This document shows, in pieces, positions 1 to 6,831 of a DNA stretch of 7,075 bases; position 1 is the stretch's first letter, and the number at the start of each line of letters is the position of its first letter. Source of the stretch: Oscillospiraceae bacterium (GTDB lineage Bacteria; Bacillota; Clostridia; Oscillospirales; Ruminococcaceae); the NCBI GenBank assembly GCA_018110855.1, contig JAGBFZ010000117.1:1-7075 (forward strand). Reading direction: 5' to 3'. The position numbers and the translations under genes are program-made. A model generated the notes under the pieces. That model did not search any database. It was not told the origin of the DNA and worked only from the letters and a program-made list of their open reading frames with translations.

Positions 1-20
1 AATGTTCCACGTGGAACATT
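1..20. other. parS-like ParB-binding palindrome
   Basis: Positions 1-20 form a perfect, loopless 20-base palindrome whose core at 3-18 reads TGTTCCACGTGGAACA. This is the parS pattern (TGTTNCACGTGAAACA in Bacillus, with symmetrical C/G variants in other bacteria), the site where ParB (Spo0J) loads for chromosome segregation. It starts right after the mnmG stop codon (TAA, 21-23 on the minus strand). An origin-proximal place next to mnmG is typical, since rsmG, parA and parB usually follow. The motif is seen directly; ParB binding is inferred. A terminator is less likely because there is no loop, but what follows it on the minus strand lies outside the window. Confidence 0.85.
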
Positions 21-1910
21 TTATTTTTGTGCCGAACCCCTCTGCTTTGACAGCCATATAACCAGCACGCTTACATCGGCAGGAGATACTCCCGAGATTC
101 TTCCAGCCTGACCGATATTCTCGGGACGAACCTTGTTGAGTTTTTCAATCGCCTCAAGGCTCAGACCTTCGATATCCTTGTAATCCACATCTGCGGGAAG
201 CTTTTTCTCCTCAAGCTTGCGGACGTGCTCCACCTCCATAAGCTGCCGTGCAATGTAGCCGTCATATTCTATCCTCAGCCCAACCTGCTCACATACCTCA
301 TAGGGCAATGGCATTCTTTCATCATCAAAGGGAGCAGTGTCCTCATAGGAGATCTGCGGACGCTTTATAAGCTCGGAAAGGCGTATTCCCGTTGAAATGG
401 GCGCCGTTCCCCTATTTTCAAGCATAGCATTAAGCTCGGGAGTGGGGCTGACGGTTTTCTTTTTAATGCGTTCTATCTCCGCATTTATCTGCTCCCATTT
501 TTTCAGAAATGCAGCATATCTTTCCTCGGAAATAAGCCCAATTTCGTGTCCGATAGGCGTAAGTCTCTCGTCTGCATTATCCTGCCTGAGCAATAAACGG
601 TATTCACTTCGTCCCGTCATCATGCGATATGGATCGGAACAGCCCTTTATAACAAGATCGTCTATCAGCGTTCCGATATACGAAGATGAACGTGGCAAAG
701 TTATCTGTTCCCTGCCGAGAACGGAAAGAGCCGCATTTATACCTGCAATAAGCCCCTGTGCGGCGGCTTCCTCATATCCCGAGGTGCCATTGAACTGACC
801 TGCACCGTAAAGTCCCGATATTTTCTTGAACTCGAGTGTGTGCCTGAGATCCTGCGGGTCGCAGCAGTCGTATTCAATTGCATAAGCATTTCGCATTACT
901 TCAACATTCTCAAGACCCTTTATTGTCCGCAGGAATTTCAGCTGAACGTCCTCGGGGAGCGATGAGGACATTCCCTGCAAATAATACTCATCTGTGGTAA
1001 GCCCCATAGGCTCGATAAAAAGCTGATGACGGGGACGCTCGGTGAAGCGCATTATCTTATCCTCAATGGACGGACAATATCTCGGTCCCACACCGTGGAT
1101 ACGTCCCGAATACAGAGGCGAACGGTGGATATTTTCCTTTATTACCCTGTGAGTGTCCTCATTTGTATAAGCAACATAACAGGAAACGATATTTTCAAGT
1201 CCCTCTCTCGGAGTTTCAAAGGAAAATGGCTGAATATCCTCGTCTCCATCCTGTTTCTCAAGACGGGAAAAATCAATGCTGCGTTTATGTACGCGGGAGG
1301 GAGTTCCCGTTTTGAATCTGCGGAGCTTGACACCAATGCTCTCAAGACTCTGTGAAAGATATCTTGCGGGCAATGTGGCGTCGGGACCGCTTTCATAGGA
1401 AACCTCGCCAACGTGGATAACACCCTTCAGATAAGTTCCCGTTGCAACGATGACTTTTTTCACATTATACTGCGCACCGAGGGCGGTGACTATTCCCTTG
1501 ACAACGCCGTTTTCGGCAATAACTTCCGCAACCTCCGTCTGCTTTATATCAAGATTTTCCTGATCCTCGCAGACCTTTTTCATGTATTCGTGATATTTAA
1601 CTCTGTCTGCCTGAACTCTGAGACTGTGAACAGCGGGACCTTTTCCCCTGTTTAACATTCTGCTCTGAATGAAGCATTTATCGGCAGATTTTCCCATCTG
1701 TCCCCCAAGTGCGTCTATCTCACGGACAAGATGCCCCTTTGCAGTGCCGCCAATTGACGGATTGCAGGGCATATTTGCAATTGCATCAAGAGAAATCGTG
1801 AAAAGTGCTGTCTTAACGCCAAGACGGGCACTTGCAAGAGCTGCTTCAACTCCTGCGTGTCCTGCTCCGATAACGGCTACATCATAATCATCTATATAAT
1901 ATTTTTCCAT
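21..1910 (-). CDS. mnmG: tRNA uridine-5-carboxymethylaminomethyl modification enzyme MnmG (GidA)
   Basis: This FAD- and NADH-dependent partner of MnmE adds the (carboxymethyl)aminomethyl group at C5 of wobble U34 in certain tRNAs. The protein has 629 residues, the usual family length, and is intact. The FAD-binding GAGHAG is at residues 15-20. CNPSIGG follows, with Cys49, and [11 protein letters not shown] carries Cys279; these match the two conserved MnmG cysteines. The second family signature, [18 protein letters not shown], lies near 369-386. The C-terminal helical domain that contacts MnmE and tRNA ends in [19 protein letters not shown] chose the ATG at 1908-1910 because GGAAG (1920-1924) sits 9 bases upstream and the family begins just before the FAD motif. 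An in-frame GTG at 1944-1946 would add 12 unlikely residues and overlap the upstream gene. The gap to that gene is 26 bases, so cotranscription is likely. Confidence 0.96.
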   Translation of the reverse strand: MEKYYIDDYDVAVIGAGHAGVEAALASARLGVKTALFTISLDAIANMPCNPSIGGTAKGHLVREIDALGGQMGKSADKCFIQSRMLNRGKGPAVHSLRVQADRVKYHEYMKKVCEDQENLDIKQTEVAEVIAENGVVKGIVTALGAQYNVKKVIVATGTYLKGVIHVGEVSYESGPDATLPARYLSQSLESIGVKLRRFKTGTPSRVHKRSIDFSRLEKQDGDEDIQPFSFETPREGLENIVSCYVAYTNEDTHRVIKENIHRSPLYSGRIHGVGPRYCPSIEDKIMRFTERPRHQLFIEPMGLTTDEYYLQGMSSSLPEDVQLKFLRTIKGLENVEVMRNAYAIEYDCCDPQDLRHTLEFKKISGLYGAGQFNGTSGYEEAAAQGLIAGINAALSVLGREQITLPRSSSYIGTLIDDLVIKGCSDPYRMMTGRSEYRLLLRQDNADERLTPIGHEIGLISEERYAAFLKKWEQINAEIERIKKKTVSPTPELNAMLENRGTAPISTGIRLSELIKRPQISYEDTAPFDDERMPLPYEVCEQVGLRIEYDGYIARQLMEVEHVRKLEEKKLPADVDYKDIEGLSLEAIEKLNKVRPENIGQAGRISGVSPADVSVLVIWLSKQRGSAQK

Positions 1911-1919
1911 ATTTTCGGA

Positions 1920-1924
1920 CTTCC
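1920..1924 (-). promoter_or_regulatory. Ribosome binding site that fixes the mnmG start
   Basis: GGAAG on the minus strand lies 9 bases before the ATG at 1908-1910. It falls inside the 26-base gap after the preceding gene's stop codon and favours this ATG over the upstream in-frame GTG. Confidence 0.6.
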
Positions 1925-1936
1925 AATCTATAAAAA

Positions 1937-2353
1937 TTACCACCACAAAGCGGGAAATATCTCTGCAAGCAAATGCAAAGCTTCTGTCATTTCAGCGTTT
2001 ATTTCATCATAGGTCATATCATCGTCAGTCAGTTCAAATGTCAGATAGCGGCGGCATTTTTCCTTGATAAACTCAATGGCTTCAAGCTCGGAAAACATTC
2101 TTCCGTTAAAATCAAAAGTATGATAATTAAGATCAACAGTTTTGCCGCCTATTTCGGTGTACATCATAAGATGTGAATACAGCCATTCCACCATTGTATT
2201 GTTAAGGTTCCATGTTTCTCTTTCGTCAAAGCCGAATTTTTTTCTTTGCTTCTTCCACTTTTTCTTTCGCTTGTCATTTTTTTCGGGATCATATAAGCCA
2301 TATTCCCCTTTTTTAAGTCCAAGCTCTTCAAGATATTTGTTTTTCATAATCAT
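1937..2353 (-). CDS. Small hypothetical protein between mnmE and mnmG, with GFDxRETWNL motif
   Basis: This encodes a 138-residue protein that I cannot name. Its start ATG overlaps the mnmE stop in an ATGA (2350-2353), which indicates translational coupling. A second ATG two codons later is an alternative start. The layout is a short N-terminus, a strongly basic lysine/arginine stretch at about 25-39, then [10 protein letters not shown] (41-50) and an aromatic segment [15 protein letters not shown] (51-65). An acidic, probably helical second half ends in FPALWW. There is no signal peptide or membrane segment, so it is probably cytosolic. The motif recalls phage and Firmicute hypothetical proteins with GF/W-D/S-x-x-D/E-T-W-N-L; this is from memory and tentative. 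Its place suggests co-expression with the U34-modification enzymes, but no function can be assigned. The overlap, the following mnmG Shine-Dalgarno and the absence of another ORF here support a real gene. Confidence 0.82.
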   Translation of the reverse strand: MIMKNKYLEELGLKKGEYGLYDPEKNDKRKKKWKKQRKKFGFDERETWNLNNTMVEWLYSHLMMYTEIGGKTVDLNYHTFDFNGRMFSELEAIEFIKEKCRRYLTFELTDDDMTYDEINAEMTEALHLLAEIFPALWW

Positions 2354-3728
2354 TTACCCACACAAAAATGAGAGAACACTTCATTTACCACCGCTTCGGT
2401 GGCTCTTTCCCCCGTAAGCTCAAGGAGATGATTCTGCGCTTCATCAAGAATAATATTCACCGCATCAAGTGTCATTCCCGAGGATATGGCATTCATTGCC
2501 TCTTCAATGCATTTTCCCGCATTGTCAAGACATTGCTTCTGTCTTTCATTTACCGAGATGTCATTATAAATATTACTATCAGTAATAAACATATTATATA
2601 ATACATTTTGTAATTTATCCTTGCCCATGCCATTTTCTGCGGATATCTCTATAACATTCTCAAATGCAGCTTCTATCTTATCCTTTTCAATAAGCGATTC
2701 CTTATCACTTTTGTTTATGCAAGCAATTACCTTTACACCCGAGAGATTTCTGCAAGTCTCTATCAGCTTCATATCATCATCATCAAGAGGTATGCTGTTA
2801 TCGAAAACAGCGATTATCAGATCGGCAGTCTCAAGACGGCGGCGGGCTTTTTCTATTCCTACGCCCTCGACTATATCCTCAGTTTCACGAAGTCCTGCCG
2901 TATCGGACAGCCGCAGGACGATATCTCCAAGTCGGACGGATTCCTCAACGATATCCCTCGTTGTTCCGGGAATGTCGGTGACAATGCTCTTTTCCGTTCC
3001 CGCAAGAAGATTCATAAGGGTGCTTTTGCCAACATTGGGCTTGCCTGCGATCACCGTATCAATACCCGACTTGAGTATTCTCGTGTTATCATAGCCTGCG
3101 CTTATTTTCCTTATCTCCGAAAGAGTTTCGGTGAGAACAGCATTCATATTTTCGGGGCTTACCTCGGGAATATCCTCATCGGGATAATCCACCCATGCGT
3201 CAAGCTCTCCAAGAAGACCAAGCAGCTTATCCGAGCAGGCTTTTATGCTTCTGAAAAGAGCTCCGTCCTTAACATTTGCCGCACGGCGGTGAAATGCCTT
3301 TCCCTCGGCAGAGATTATATCCATTACTGCCTCAGCCTGTGTAAGAGACAGCTTTCCGTTTAAAAATGCTCTTTTTGTAAATTCTCCTGCTCCAGCAGGC
3401 ACTGCACCGCAGTCATAACGGCACGAAGAACTCTTTCGGTTATAAAAATTCCACCATGGCAGGAAATTTCCGCAACGTCCTCACCCGTATAGGAGCGCGG
3501 CGCTCTGAAAACCGTTAAAATACAGTCGTCAAGCTCCTCTCCGTCCTTTGAAAATACCTTTCCGTAGGCACAGGTGTACCCTTCCATTTCCGAAGGCTTT
3601 TCCTTTCTTGAAACGGGCTTGAAAAGCATATCCGATATCTCAAGGGCTTTATCCCCCGAAATTCGTATCATAGAAATTCCCCCTGCCGCACGGGGAGTGG
3701 ATATTGCGGCAACAGTGTTATCATGCAT
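2350..3728 (-). pseudogene. mnmE: tRNA modification GTPase MnmE (TrmE), interrupted by a one-base frameshift
   Basis: MnmE is the GTPase and tetrahydrofolate-binding partner of MnmG in wobble U34 modification. Restoring one base gives 459 residues, normal for the family. The N-terminal folate-binding domain starts MHDNTVAAISTPRAAGG and includes GEDVAEISCHGG. The helical domain includes GEFTKRAFLNGK. The inserted G domain has G1 GKPNVGKS (about 229-236), GTTRD (255-259), DTAG (276-279) and NKSD (339-342). The C-terminus is CVGK, with the catalytic Cys at 456. The first part (from ATG 3726-3728) runs into a stop at 3360. The rest is in another frame and is continuous from about 3402 onward. Adding one G to the GG of GCGGTG (3407-3408) joins MTA to GAVPAGAGEF exactly as the family expects. 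A GAGG lies about 10 bases before the ATG. A sequencing error is likelier than true loss; if the sequence is correct, the protein stops after 122 residues without its G domain. Confidence 0.93.
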
Positions 3729-3748
3729 AGGCTATTTTCCTCATAAAC

Positions 3749-3776
3749 AAAAGGGCGCCCCAAGGACGCCCTTTTT
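3749..3776 (-). terminator. Intrinsic terminator hairpin between jag and mnmE
   Basis: A perfect 9-bp stem (3749-3757 AAAAGGGCG with 3767-3775) encloses a 9-base loop. The inner CC/GG can extend it with a bulge. On the minus strand the stem is followed by TTTTGTTT; on the plus strand by TTTTT, so it could act in both directions. It follows the jag stop by about 50 bases and ends only 20 bases before the mnmE ATG. It therefore probably weakens, rather than abolishes, transcription from the yidC-jag cluster into mnmE. Confidence 0.8.
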
Positions 3777-3826
3777 CTGCATTTTTCAGGCGCGGAAAGG
3801 TATTTTCATATCCGCACAATTGTCTG

Positions 3827-4618
3827 TTATAATTCGATCTTTCCGTAAAGCTCGCCTTCGGTCATGGTGTCCTCGGGCTTGGGCTTCTTATAATCCTTCT
3901 CAAAGGAGGTTTTCATCAGGTCCATTGAATGAGCCTGAGGCTCTCTTCTTCTGCGTGATCTGTCATAGCCGCCCTTTTTGCCGCCCTGTCTGTGCTCGGG
4001 TCTGCCGTTTACGGAAGAGATAACAACCTTTCTGTAAGGCTCTTCGCCTACGCTCTTTGAGGTAACTCCCTCAATTTCGCTGACAGCTGCATGGATAATT
4101 CTTCTCTCATATGGATTCATAGGCTCGAGAGTTGAAGTCCTGCCTGTTCTGAGAACGCTCTAGGATATCTTTCTTGCAAGATCCTCAAGAATTGCCTTTC
4201 TCTTCTCTCTGTAACCGCAGGAATCGAGAGTTATTCTGTAATATTCCTTGTCGCTGCGGTTTGCGCACATGGAAGCAAGGTACTGAATAGCGTCAAGGGT
4301 CTCGCCCCTTCTGCCGATAACAGCGCCTGTGGTATCGCCTGTAATGTCAATAACAGCGCCGTCCTCATTCTCGGTTATTGAAAGCTCTGCGCTGATATCC
4401 ATGCAGGACAGGATAGATCTGATATATTCTGCAGCGGTCTCAGCCTTTGAAGGCTCGTATTCCGCAAGTATTCTTGCGTCGGTCTTTCCAAAGCCCAGAA
4501 ATCCCTTTTTCTCTTCCTCAAGAACAGTGAATTTGATCTTGCTAATCTCTGCGCCGAACTCTGCTGCTGCAAGCTCCTTTGCTTCGTCAACGGTATTTGC
4601 GGTAAATTCCTTTTTCAT
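3827..4618 (-). pseudogene. jag: Jag (SpoIIIJ-associated) KH/R3H RNA-binding protein, interrupted by in-frame TAG
   Basis: Jag (also called KhpB or EloR) is a cytoplasmic RNA-binding protein usually encoded just after yidC and linked to cell envelope regulation. The reading frame spans 263 codons. The Jag_N domain (about 1-55) contains KKGFLGFGKTDARI. The KH domain has the GRRG loop in AVIGRRGETLDAIQYLAS. The R3H domain starts in LEPMNPYERRIIHAAVSEIEG. After R3H (from about 204) comes a tail rich in Gly, Arg and Lys that ends acidic. Codon 153 is TAG (4160-4162), between LARKIS and SVLRTGR, and the same frame then continues the family without a shift. As written, the product stops after 152 residues and lacks R3H. 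A single-base error or mutation is the simplest cause. An AAAGGA site at 4628-4633, 9 bases upstream, supports the ATG. The gap to yidC is 35 bases. Confidence 0.92.
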
Positions 4619-4627
4619 ATTGATACA

Positions 4628-4633
4628 TCCTTT
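4628..4633 (-). promoter_or_regulatory. Ribosome binding site of jag
   Basis: AAAGGA on the minus strand lies 9 bases before the jag ATG (4616-4618), in the 35-base gap after yidC. No promoter is visible in this gap, so jag is probably cotranscribed with yidC. Confidence 0.6.
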
Positions 4634-4653
4634 CTGTTTCGGATTTTAGCGGC

Positions 4654-5829
4654 TTAGTCTTTATCGTCTTCGATGTATTCATCGCCGTATTTCTCGGCTT
4701 GTCTGCGCCTTGCTTCGGCTATGATCTTTCTCTCGTATTCCTTGAGCTGAGCTTTGGAGAGCTTGATCTCCTCGCCCGTTTCCTCGTCCTTAACAACTCC
4801 TGTGGTGGCAATTTTTCCGTTACTGCCCGAAGAAGCGTTCTGCTGCTTCATCTGCTCCTGCAGAAGCTCGTTGTATTTCTGCATGAAGCCCGATTTTTTC
4901 TTATTCTTATTCTTCTGCTTATCCTTTTCGATAAGCTTTGCAACGTATTCGGGGGTGTAGACCTTATTGAGAATGATCGACTGTATAAATCCGACGAGGG
5001 AAGAGCATATCCAATAATAACCGATACCTGCGGGGAATGAGAATGCCATCCAGACAGACATGATGGGAAGAACATAGAACATTGCATTCATGCCTGCCAT
5101 CTGAGAGGAAGCCTCGGGATTGAGCTTCTTCTGCTTAGCGGTAGTGTAGAAGGTCATTATCAGCTGAATGACACCCGAAAGAACGGGAATAAGCATAAGA
5201 CTTATTGCTGCTGCGTTCCAGACTGTTCCATCTCCGAACAGCGAATTGGGAACTGCTCCCAAGTCAACAAGACCGAATAGCTTATTGTCAAAGTCTGCTA
5301 TCTTGTCAAGGATCTCTGTTGAAACACCGTTTGCTCCTGCAAACAGCTCTTCATTATCCTGAACTGCCTGCAAGATGTATATCTCGGGACGCTGCTCAAA
5401 ATATCTGTTTCCCTCAAAAAGAGGTGCTGCTATTGCTTTAAGTGACGCTATCTCCGCCTTTGAAACATGAAGGATATGGGTCAGAGGACGGTAAACAACG
5501 TCAAATATTCCGTAGAGGAAAAGCATCTGGGGAATAAGTGTGCCGCAGGATGCCATAGGATTGATATCCTCCTCGGCATAGAGCTTCATCTGCTCCTCCT
5601 GGAGCTTCTGAGGATTGTTTGCATACTGCTTTTTGAGTCTTTCAAGCTTGGGGCTGAATGCCGCCATTGCTGCGCTGGATTTCTGCTGCTTTACGGACAG
5701 GGGGAACATTACAAGCCTTGTTACCACTGTGAACAGAAATATGGCAACTCCGTAATTTTTGAACACCTGATAGATAGCCCACATTATAAATCCAAGAGGA
5801 TAGCCTATCAGCTCGGAAATAACTCCCAT
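4654..5829 (-). CDS. yidC: Membrane protein insertase YidC/OxaA/SpoIIIJ
   Basis: YidC inserts and folds membrane proteins in the cytoplasmic membrane, alone or with Sec. This is the Gram-positive type, with no large extracytoplasmic domain. Numbered from the chosen start (391 residues), membrane segments lie near 5-23, 27-45, 96-115, 206-229, 249-265 and 267-288. FTVVTRLVMFPLSVKQQKS contains Arg38, matching the conserved groove arginine. KQQKS and the PKLERLKKQY...EEQMKLY hairpin form the cytosolic coiled region, and NPMASCGTLIPQM follows. FSFPAGIGYYWICSSL marks the last membrane part. The C-terminal tail is basic (KNKNKKK) then acidic (ends EDDKD). I chose the ATG at 5827-5829 because homologues start just before the first membrane helix and a purine-rich AAAGGAAG (5842-5849) lies upstream. 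An in-frame ATG at 5860-5862 would add a lysine/glutamate leader of 11 residues (402 total) but has no ribosome binding site. Confidence 0.95.
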   Translation of the reverse strand: MGVISELIGYPLGFIMWAIYQVFKNYGVAIFLFTVVTRLVMFPLSVKQQKSSAAMAAFSPKLERLKKQYANNPQKLQEEQMKLYAEEDINPMASCGTLIPQMLFLYGIFDVVYRPLTHILHVSKAEIASLKAIAAPLFEGNRYFEQRPEIYILQAVQDNEELFAGANGVSTEILDKIADFDNKLFGLVDLGAVPNSLFGDGTVWNAAAISLMLIPVLSGVIQLIMTFYTTAKQKKLNPEASSQMAGMNAMFYVLPIMSVWMAFSFPAGIGYYWICSSLVGFIQSIILNKVYTPEYVAKLIEKDKQKNKNKKKSGFMQKYNELLQEQMKQQNASSGSNGKIATTGVVKDEETGEEIKLSKAQLKEYERKIIAEARRRQAEKYGDEYIEDDKD

Positions 5830-5841
5830 CTTCTCTTTTTT

Positions 5842-5849
5842 CTTCCTTT
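5842..5849 (-). promoter_or_regulatory. Candidate ribosome binding site deciding the yidC start
   Basis: AAAGGAAG on the minus strand lies 12 bases before the ATG at 5827-5829, slightly far but in a wholly purine-rich run. The upstream ATG at 5860-5862 is preceded by a pyrimidine-rich CCGTTCCTG without any Shine-Dalgarno. This favours the shorter YidC. Confidence 0.4.
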
Positions 5850-5921
5850 CTTTTTCCTTCATCAGGAACGGTTATGAGATTAAAATATATATTTACAACA
5901 GCTCTTTACCTTGATAAAAAG

Positions 5922-6206
5922 TCATTGCTTATTTTCTTTTTTAAAGCAGTAAAGCAGATCAAATTTTTCGGGGACATGATCTACTCCTCCCCTTGCAAAG
6001 GGATTGCATCTCAGAATACGCCATGCGCCGAGGATAATACCCTTGACAGCGCCGTGCTTTTTTATTGCCTCCACTGCATATGCGGAGCAAGTGGGATAAT
6101 ATCTGCACCTTGCGGGAAAGCAGGGGGAGATAAATTTCTTATAAAATTTTATTGGCAGTATAACTATCTTTTTCATAAGCTCCGAGAGCTTGTCGAGAGG
6201 GGTCAT
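5922..6206 (-). CDS. yidD: Membrane protein insertion efficiency factor YidD
   Basis: YidD is a small membrane-associated protein thought to help YidC-dependent insertion. It almost always lies between rnpA and yidC, as here. The core family pattern is clear: [30 protein letters not shown], then a Gly-rich helix and [21 protein letters not shown]. It includes the conserved cysteines at 34, 40 and 67 and the GGxDxVP ending. From the first ATG (6204-6206) it has 94 residues. That ATG overlaps the frame-corrected rnpA stop in an ATGA, suggesting coupling. The inner ATG at 6174-6176 gives [12 protein letters not shown], which is where many homologues begin (84 residues), but its GGAG lies only 3 bases away. 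The start is therefore uncertain by ten codons. The gap to yidC is about 60-90 bases and holds no convincing promoter. Confidence 0.94.
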   Translation of the reverse strand: MTPLDKLSELMKKIVILPIKFYKKFISPCFPARCRYYPTCSAYAVEAIKKHGAVKGIILGAWRILRCNPFARGGVDHVPEKFDLLYCFKKENKQ

Positions 6207-6564
6207 TTCTTTATCTGCCTTTTCTGTTTATCCGGATCCTTCATAGCAGGTATCACCCTGCTTTTAAAAAATTTTGCTATATGATAGCTTTTGCAGGTCG
6301 TGCTTCCCGCCCTTGCGCTGACTACCATATCATAGCCCTTCGGAAAATCCTTTCGGTCTCGCGATACGCCTGACGGATAACACGCCTTGCACGGCTTCTG
6401 AGGACTGCATTGCCTATTTTCTTTCCTGTGGAAATGCCTATCCTGTTGCTTTTGGTGCCGTTCCTGCGGTAATAGACGGTGCAGAGCCCGCCCGAGACAA
6501 AGGCTCCCTTACCGTAAAGCCTTACAAAATCCTTATTATTTTTCAGCTTTATTGTATAGAGCAT
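6203..6564 (-). pseudogene. rnpA: Ribonuclease P protein component RnpA, interrupted by a one-base frameshift
   Basis: RnpA is the protein subunit of RNase P, which with the catalytic RNA trims the 5' leader of precursor tRNAs. It starts MLYTIKLKNNKDFVRLYGKG, typical of the family. The RNA-binding helix NRIGISTGKKIGNAVLRSRARRVIRQAYRE follows, where the usual R-N-R reads R56-S57-R58. In the given frame it stops at TAG (6322-6324) after 80 residues. Adding one base in the AAGGG run (6336-6340) restores IFRKGYDMVVSARAG, the expected GYDxVxxAR segment. The frame then runs to a TGA at 6203-6205, giving 120 residues, normal length. That stop overlaps the yidD ATG. GGGAG (6571-6575), 6 bases upstream, supports the ATG at 6562-6564. 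RnpA is normally essential, so a sequencing error is the likelier explanation. Confidence 0.92.
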
Positions 6565-6601
6565 TTTTTTCTCCCGAATATTTCCTGCATATTTTCCTTA
6601 G

Positions 6602-6639
6602 TAAAAAATATGACCGCAAATTTATGGTTTGCGGTCATA
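6602..6639 (-). terminator. Strong intrinsic terminator between rpmH and rnpA
   Basis: A 12-bp perfect stem (6609-6620 with 6628-6639; core TGACCGCAAA / TTTGCGGTCA) encloses a 7-base loop and is followed on the minus strand by TTTTTT (6603-6608). It lies about 60 bases after the rpmH stop and about 40 bases before the rnpA ATG. Partial termination here would give much more L34 mRNA than RNase P protein mRNA. No clear promoter fits between it and rnpA, so rnpA probably depends on read-through. Confidence 0.88.
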
Positions 6640-6696
6640 ATGCTCCCGTCATGCGCATTCCCCGTGCAGGGCTGCCGCTGCGGGAAATTCTCTGCA

Positions 6697-6831
6697 TCAG
6701 TATGTGAGCATTTTTCTGCCCTTTGCTCTTCTGCGTGCCAGCACCTTACGGCCGTTCTTTGTGGACATTCTTTTCATAAAGCCGTGCTCTTTTTTTCTGT
6801 GGAGCTTCTTAGGCTGATATGTTCTTTTCAC
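6697..6831 (-). CDS. rpmH: 50S ribosomal protein L34
   Basis: L34 is a small, very basic protein of the large ribosomal subunit. The frame gives 44 residues: it starts (GTG read as Met) with [38 protein letters not shown] follows, and it ends RKMLTY then TGA. This matches the family from end to end at normal length. The start is GTG (6829-6831). An excellent AAGGAGGAG (6839-6847) lies 8-9 bases upstream and removes doubt about this start. It is the first gene after the promoter at 6960-6989. A strong terminator follows the gene, consistent with high, partly independent expression. Its position next to the presumed dnaA/oriC is conserved in most bacteria. Confidence 0.97.
   Translation of the reverse strand: MKRTYQPKKLHRKKEHGFMKRMSTKNGRKVLARRRAKGRKMLTY

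Noticed and set aside
1..20. The palindrome as an mnmG transcription terminator
   Set aside because: It has no loop and matches parS over 16 bases; the sequence needed to see a U tract on the minus strand lies outside the window.
397..798. 133-codon open frame on the plus strand inside mnmG
   Set aside because: It is antisense to the intact, strongly conserved mnmG and its translation resembles no family; a shadow frame.
2621..3094. 157-codon open frame on the plus strand inside mnmE
   Set aside because: It is Ser-rich antisense to the MnmE G domain, with no independent start signal; a shadow frame.
4160..4162. Pyrrolysine or other amber recoding in jag
   Set aside because: No conserved Jag residue calls for it and no supporting gene is visible; a point error or mutation is simpler. 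Kept only as an alternative.
5863..5921. AT-rich stretch before yidC as a promoter
   Set aside because: A TTGTAA is present but no acceptable -10 at proper spacing; AT-richness alone is not enough.
5467..6284. Two 136-codon open frames on the plus strand across yidC, yidD and rnpA
   Set aside because: Both are antisense to three recognisable genes, with no recognisable domains.
6643..6690. GC-rich imperfect hairpin between the rpmH stop and the terminator
   Set aside because: The stem needs bulges and has no U tract; not distinguishable from chance.
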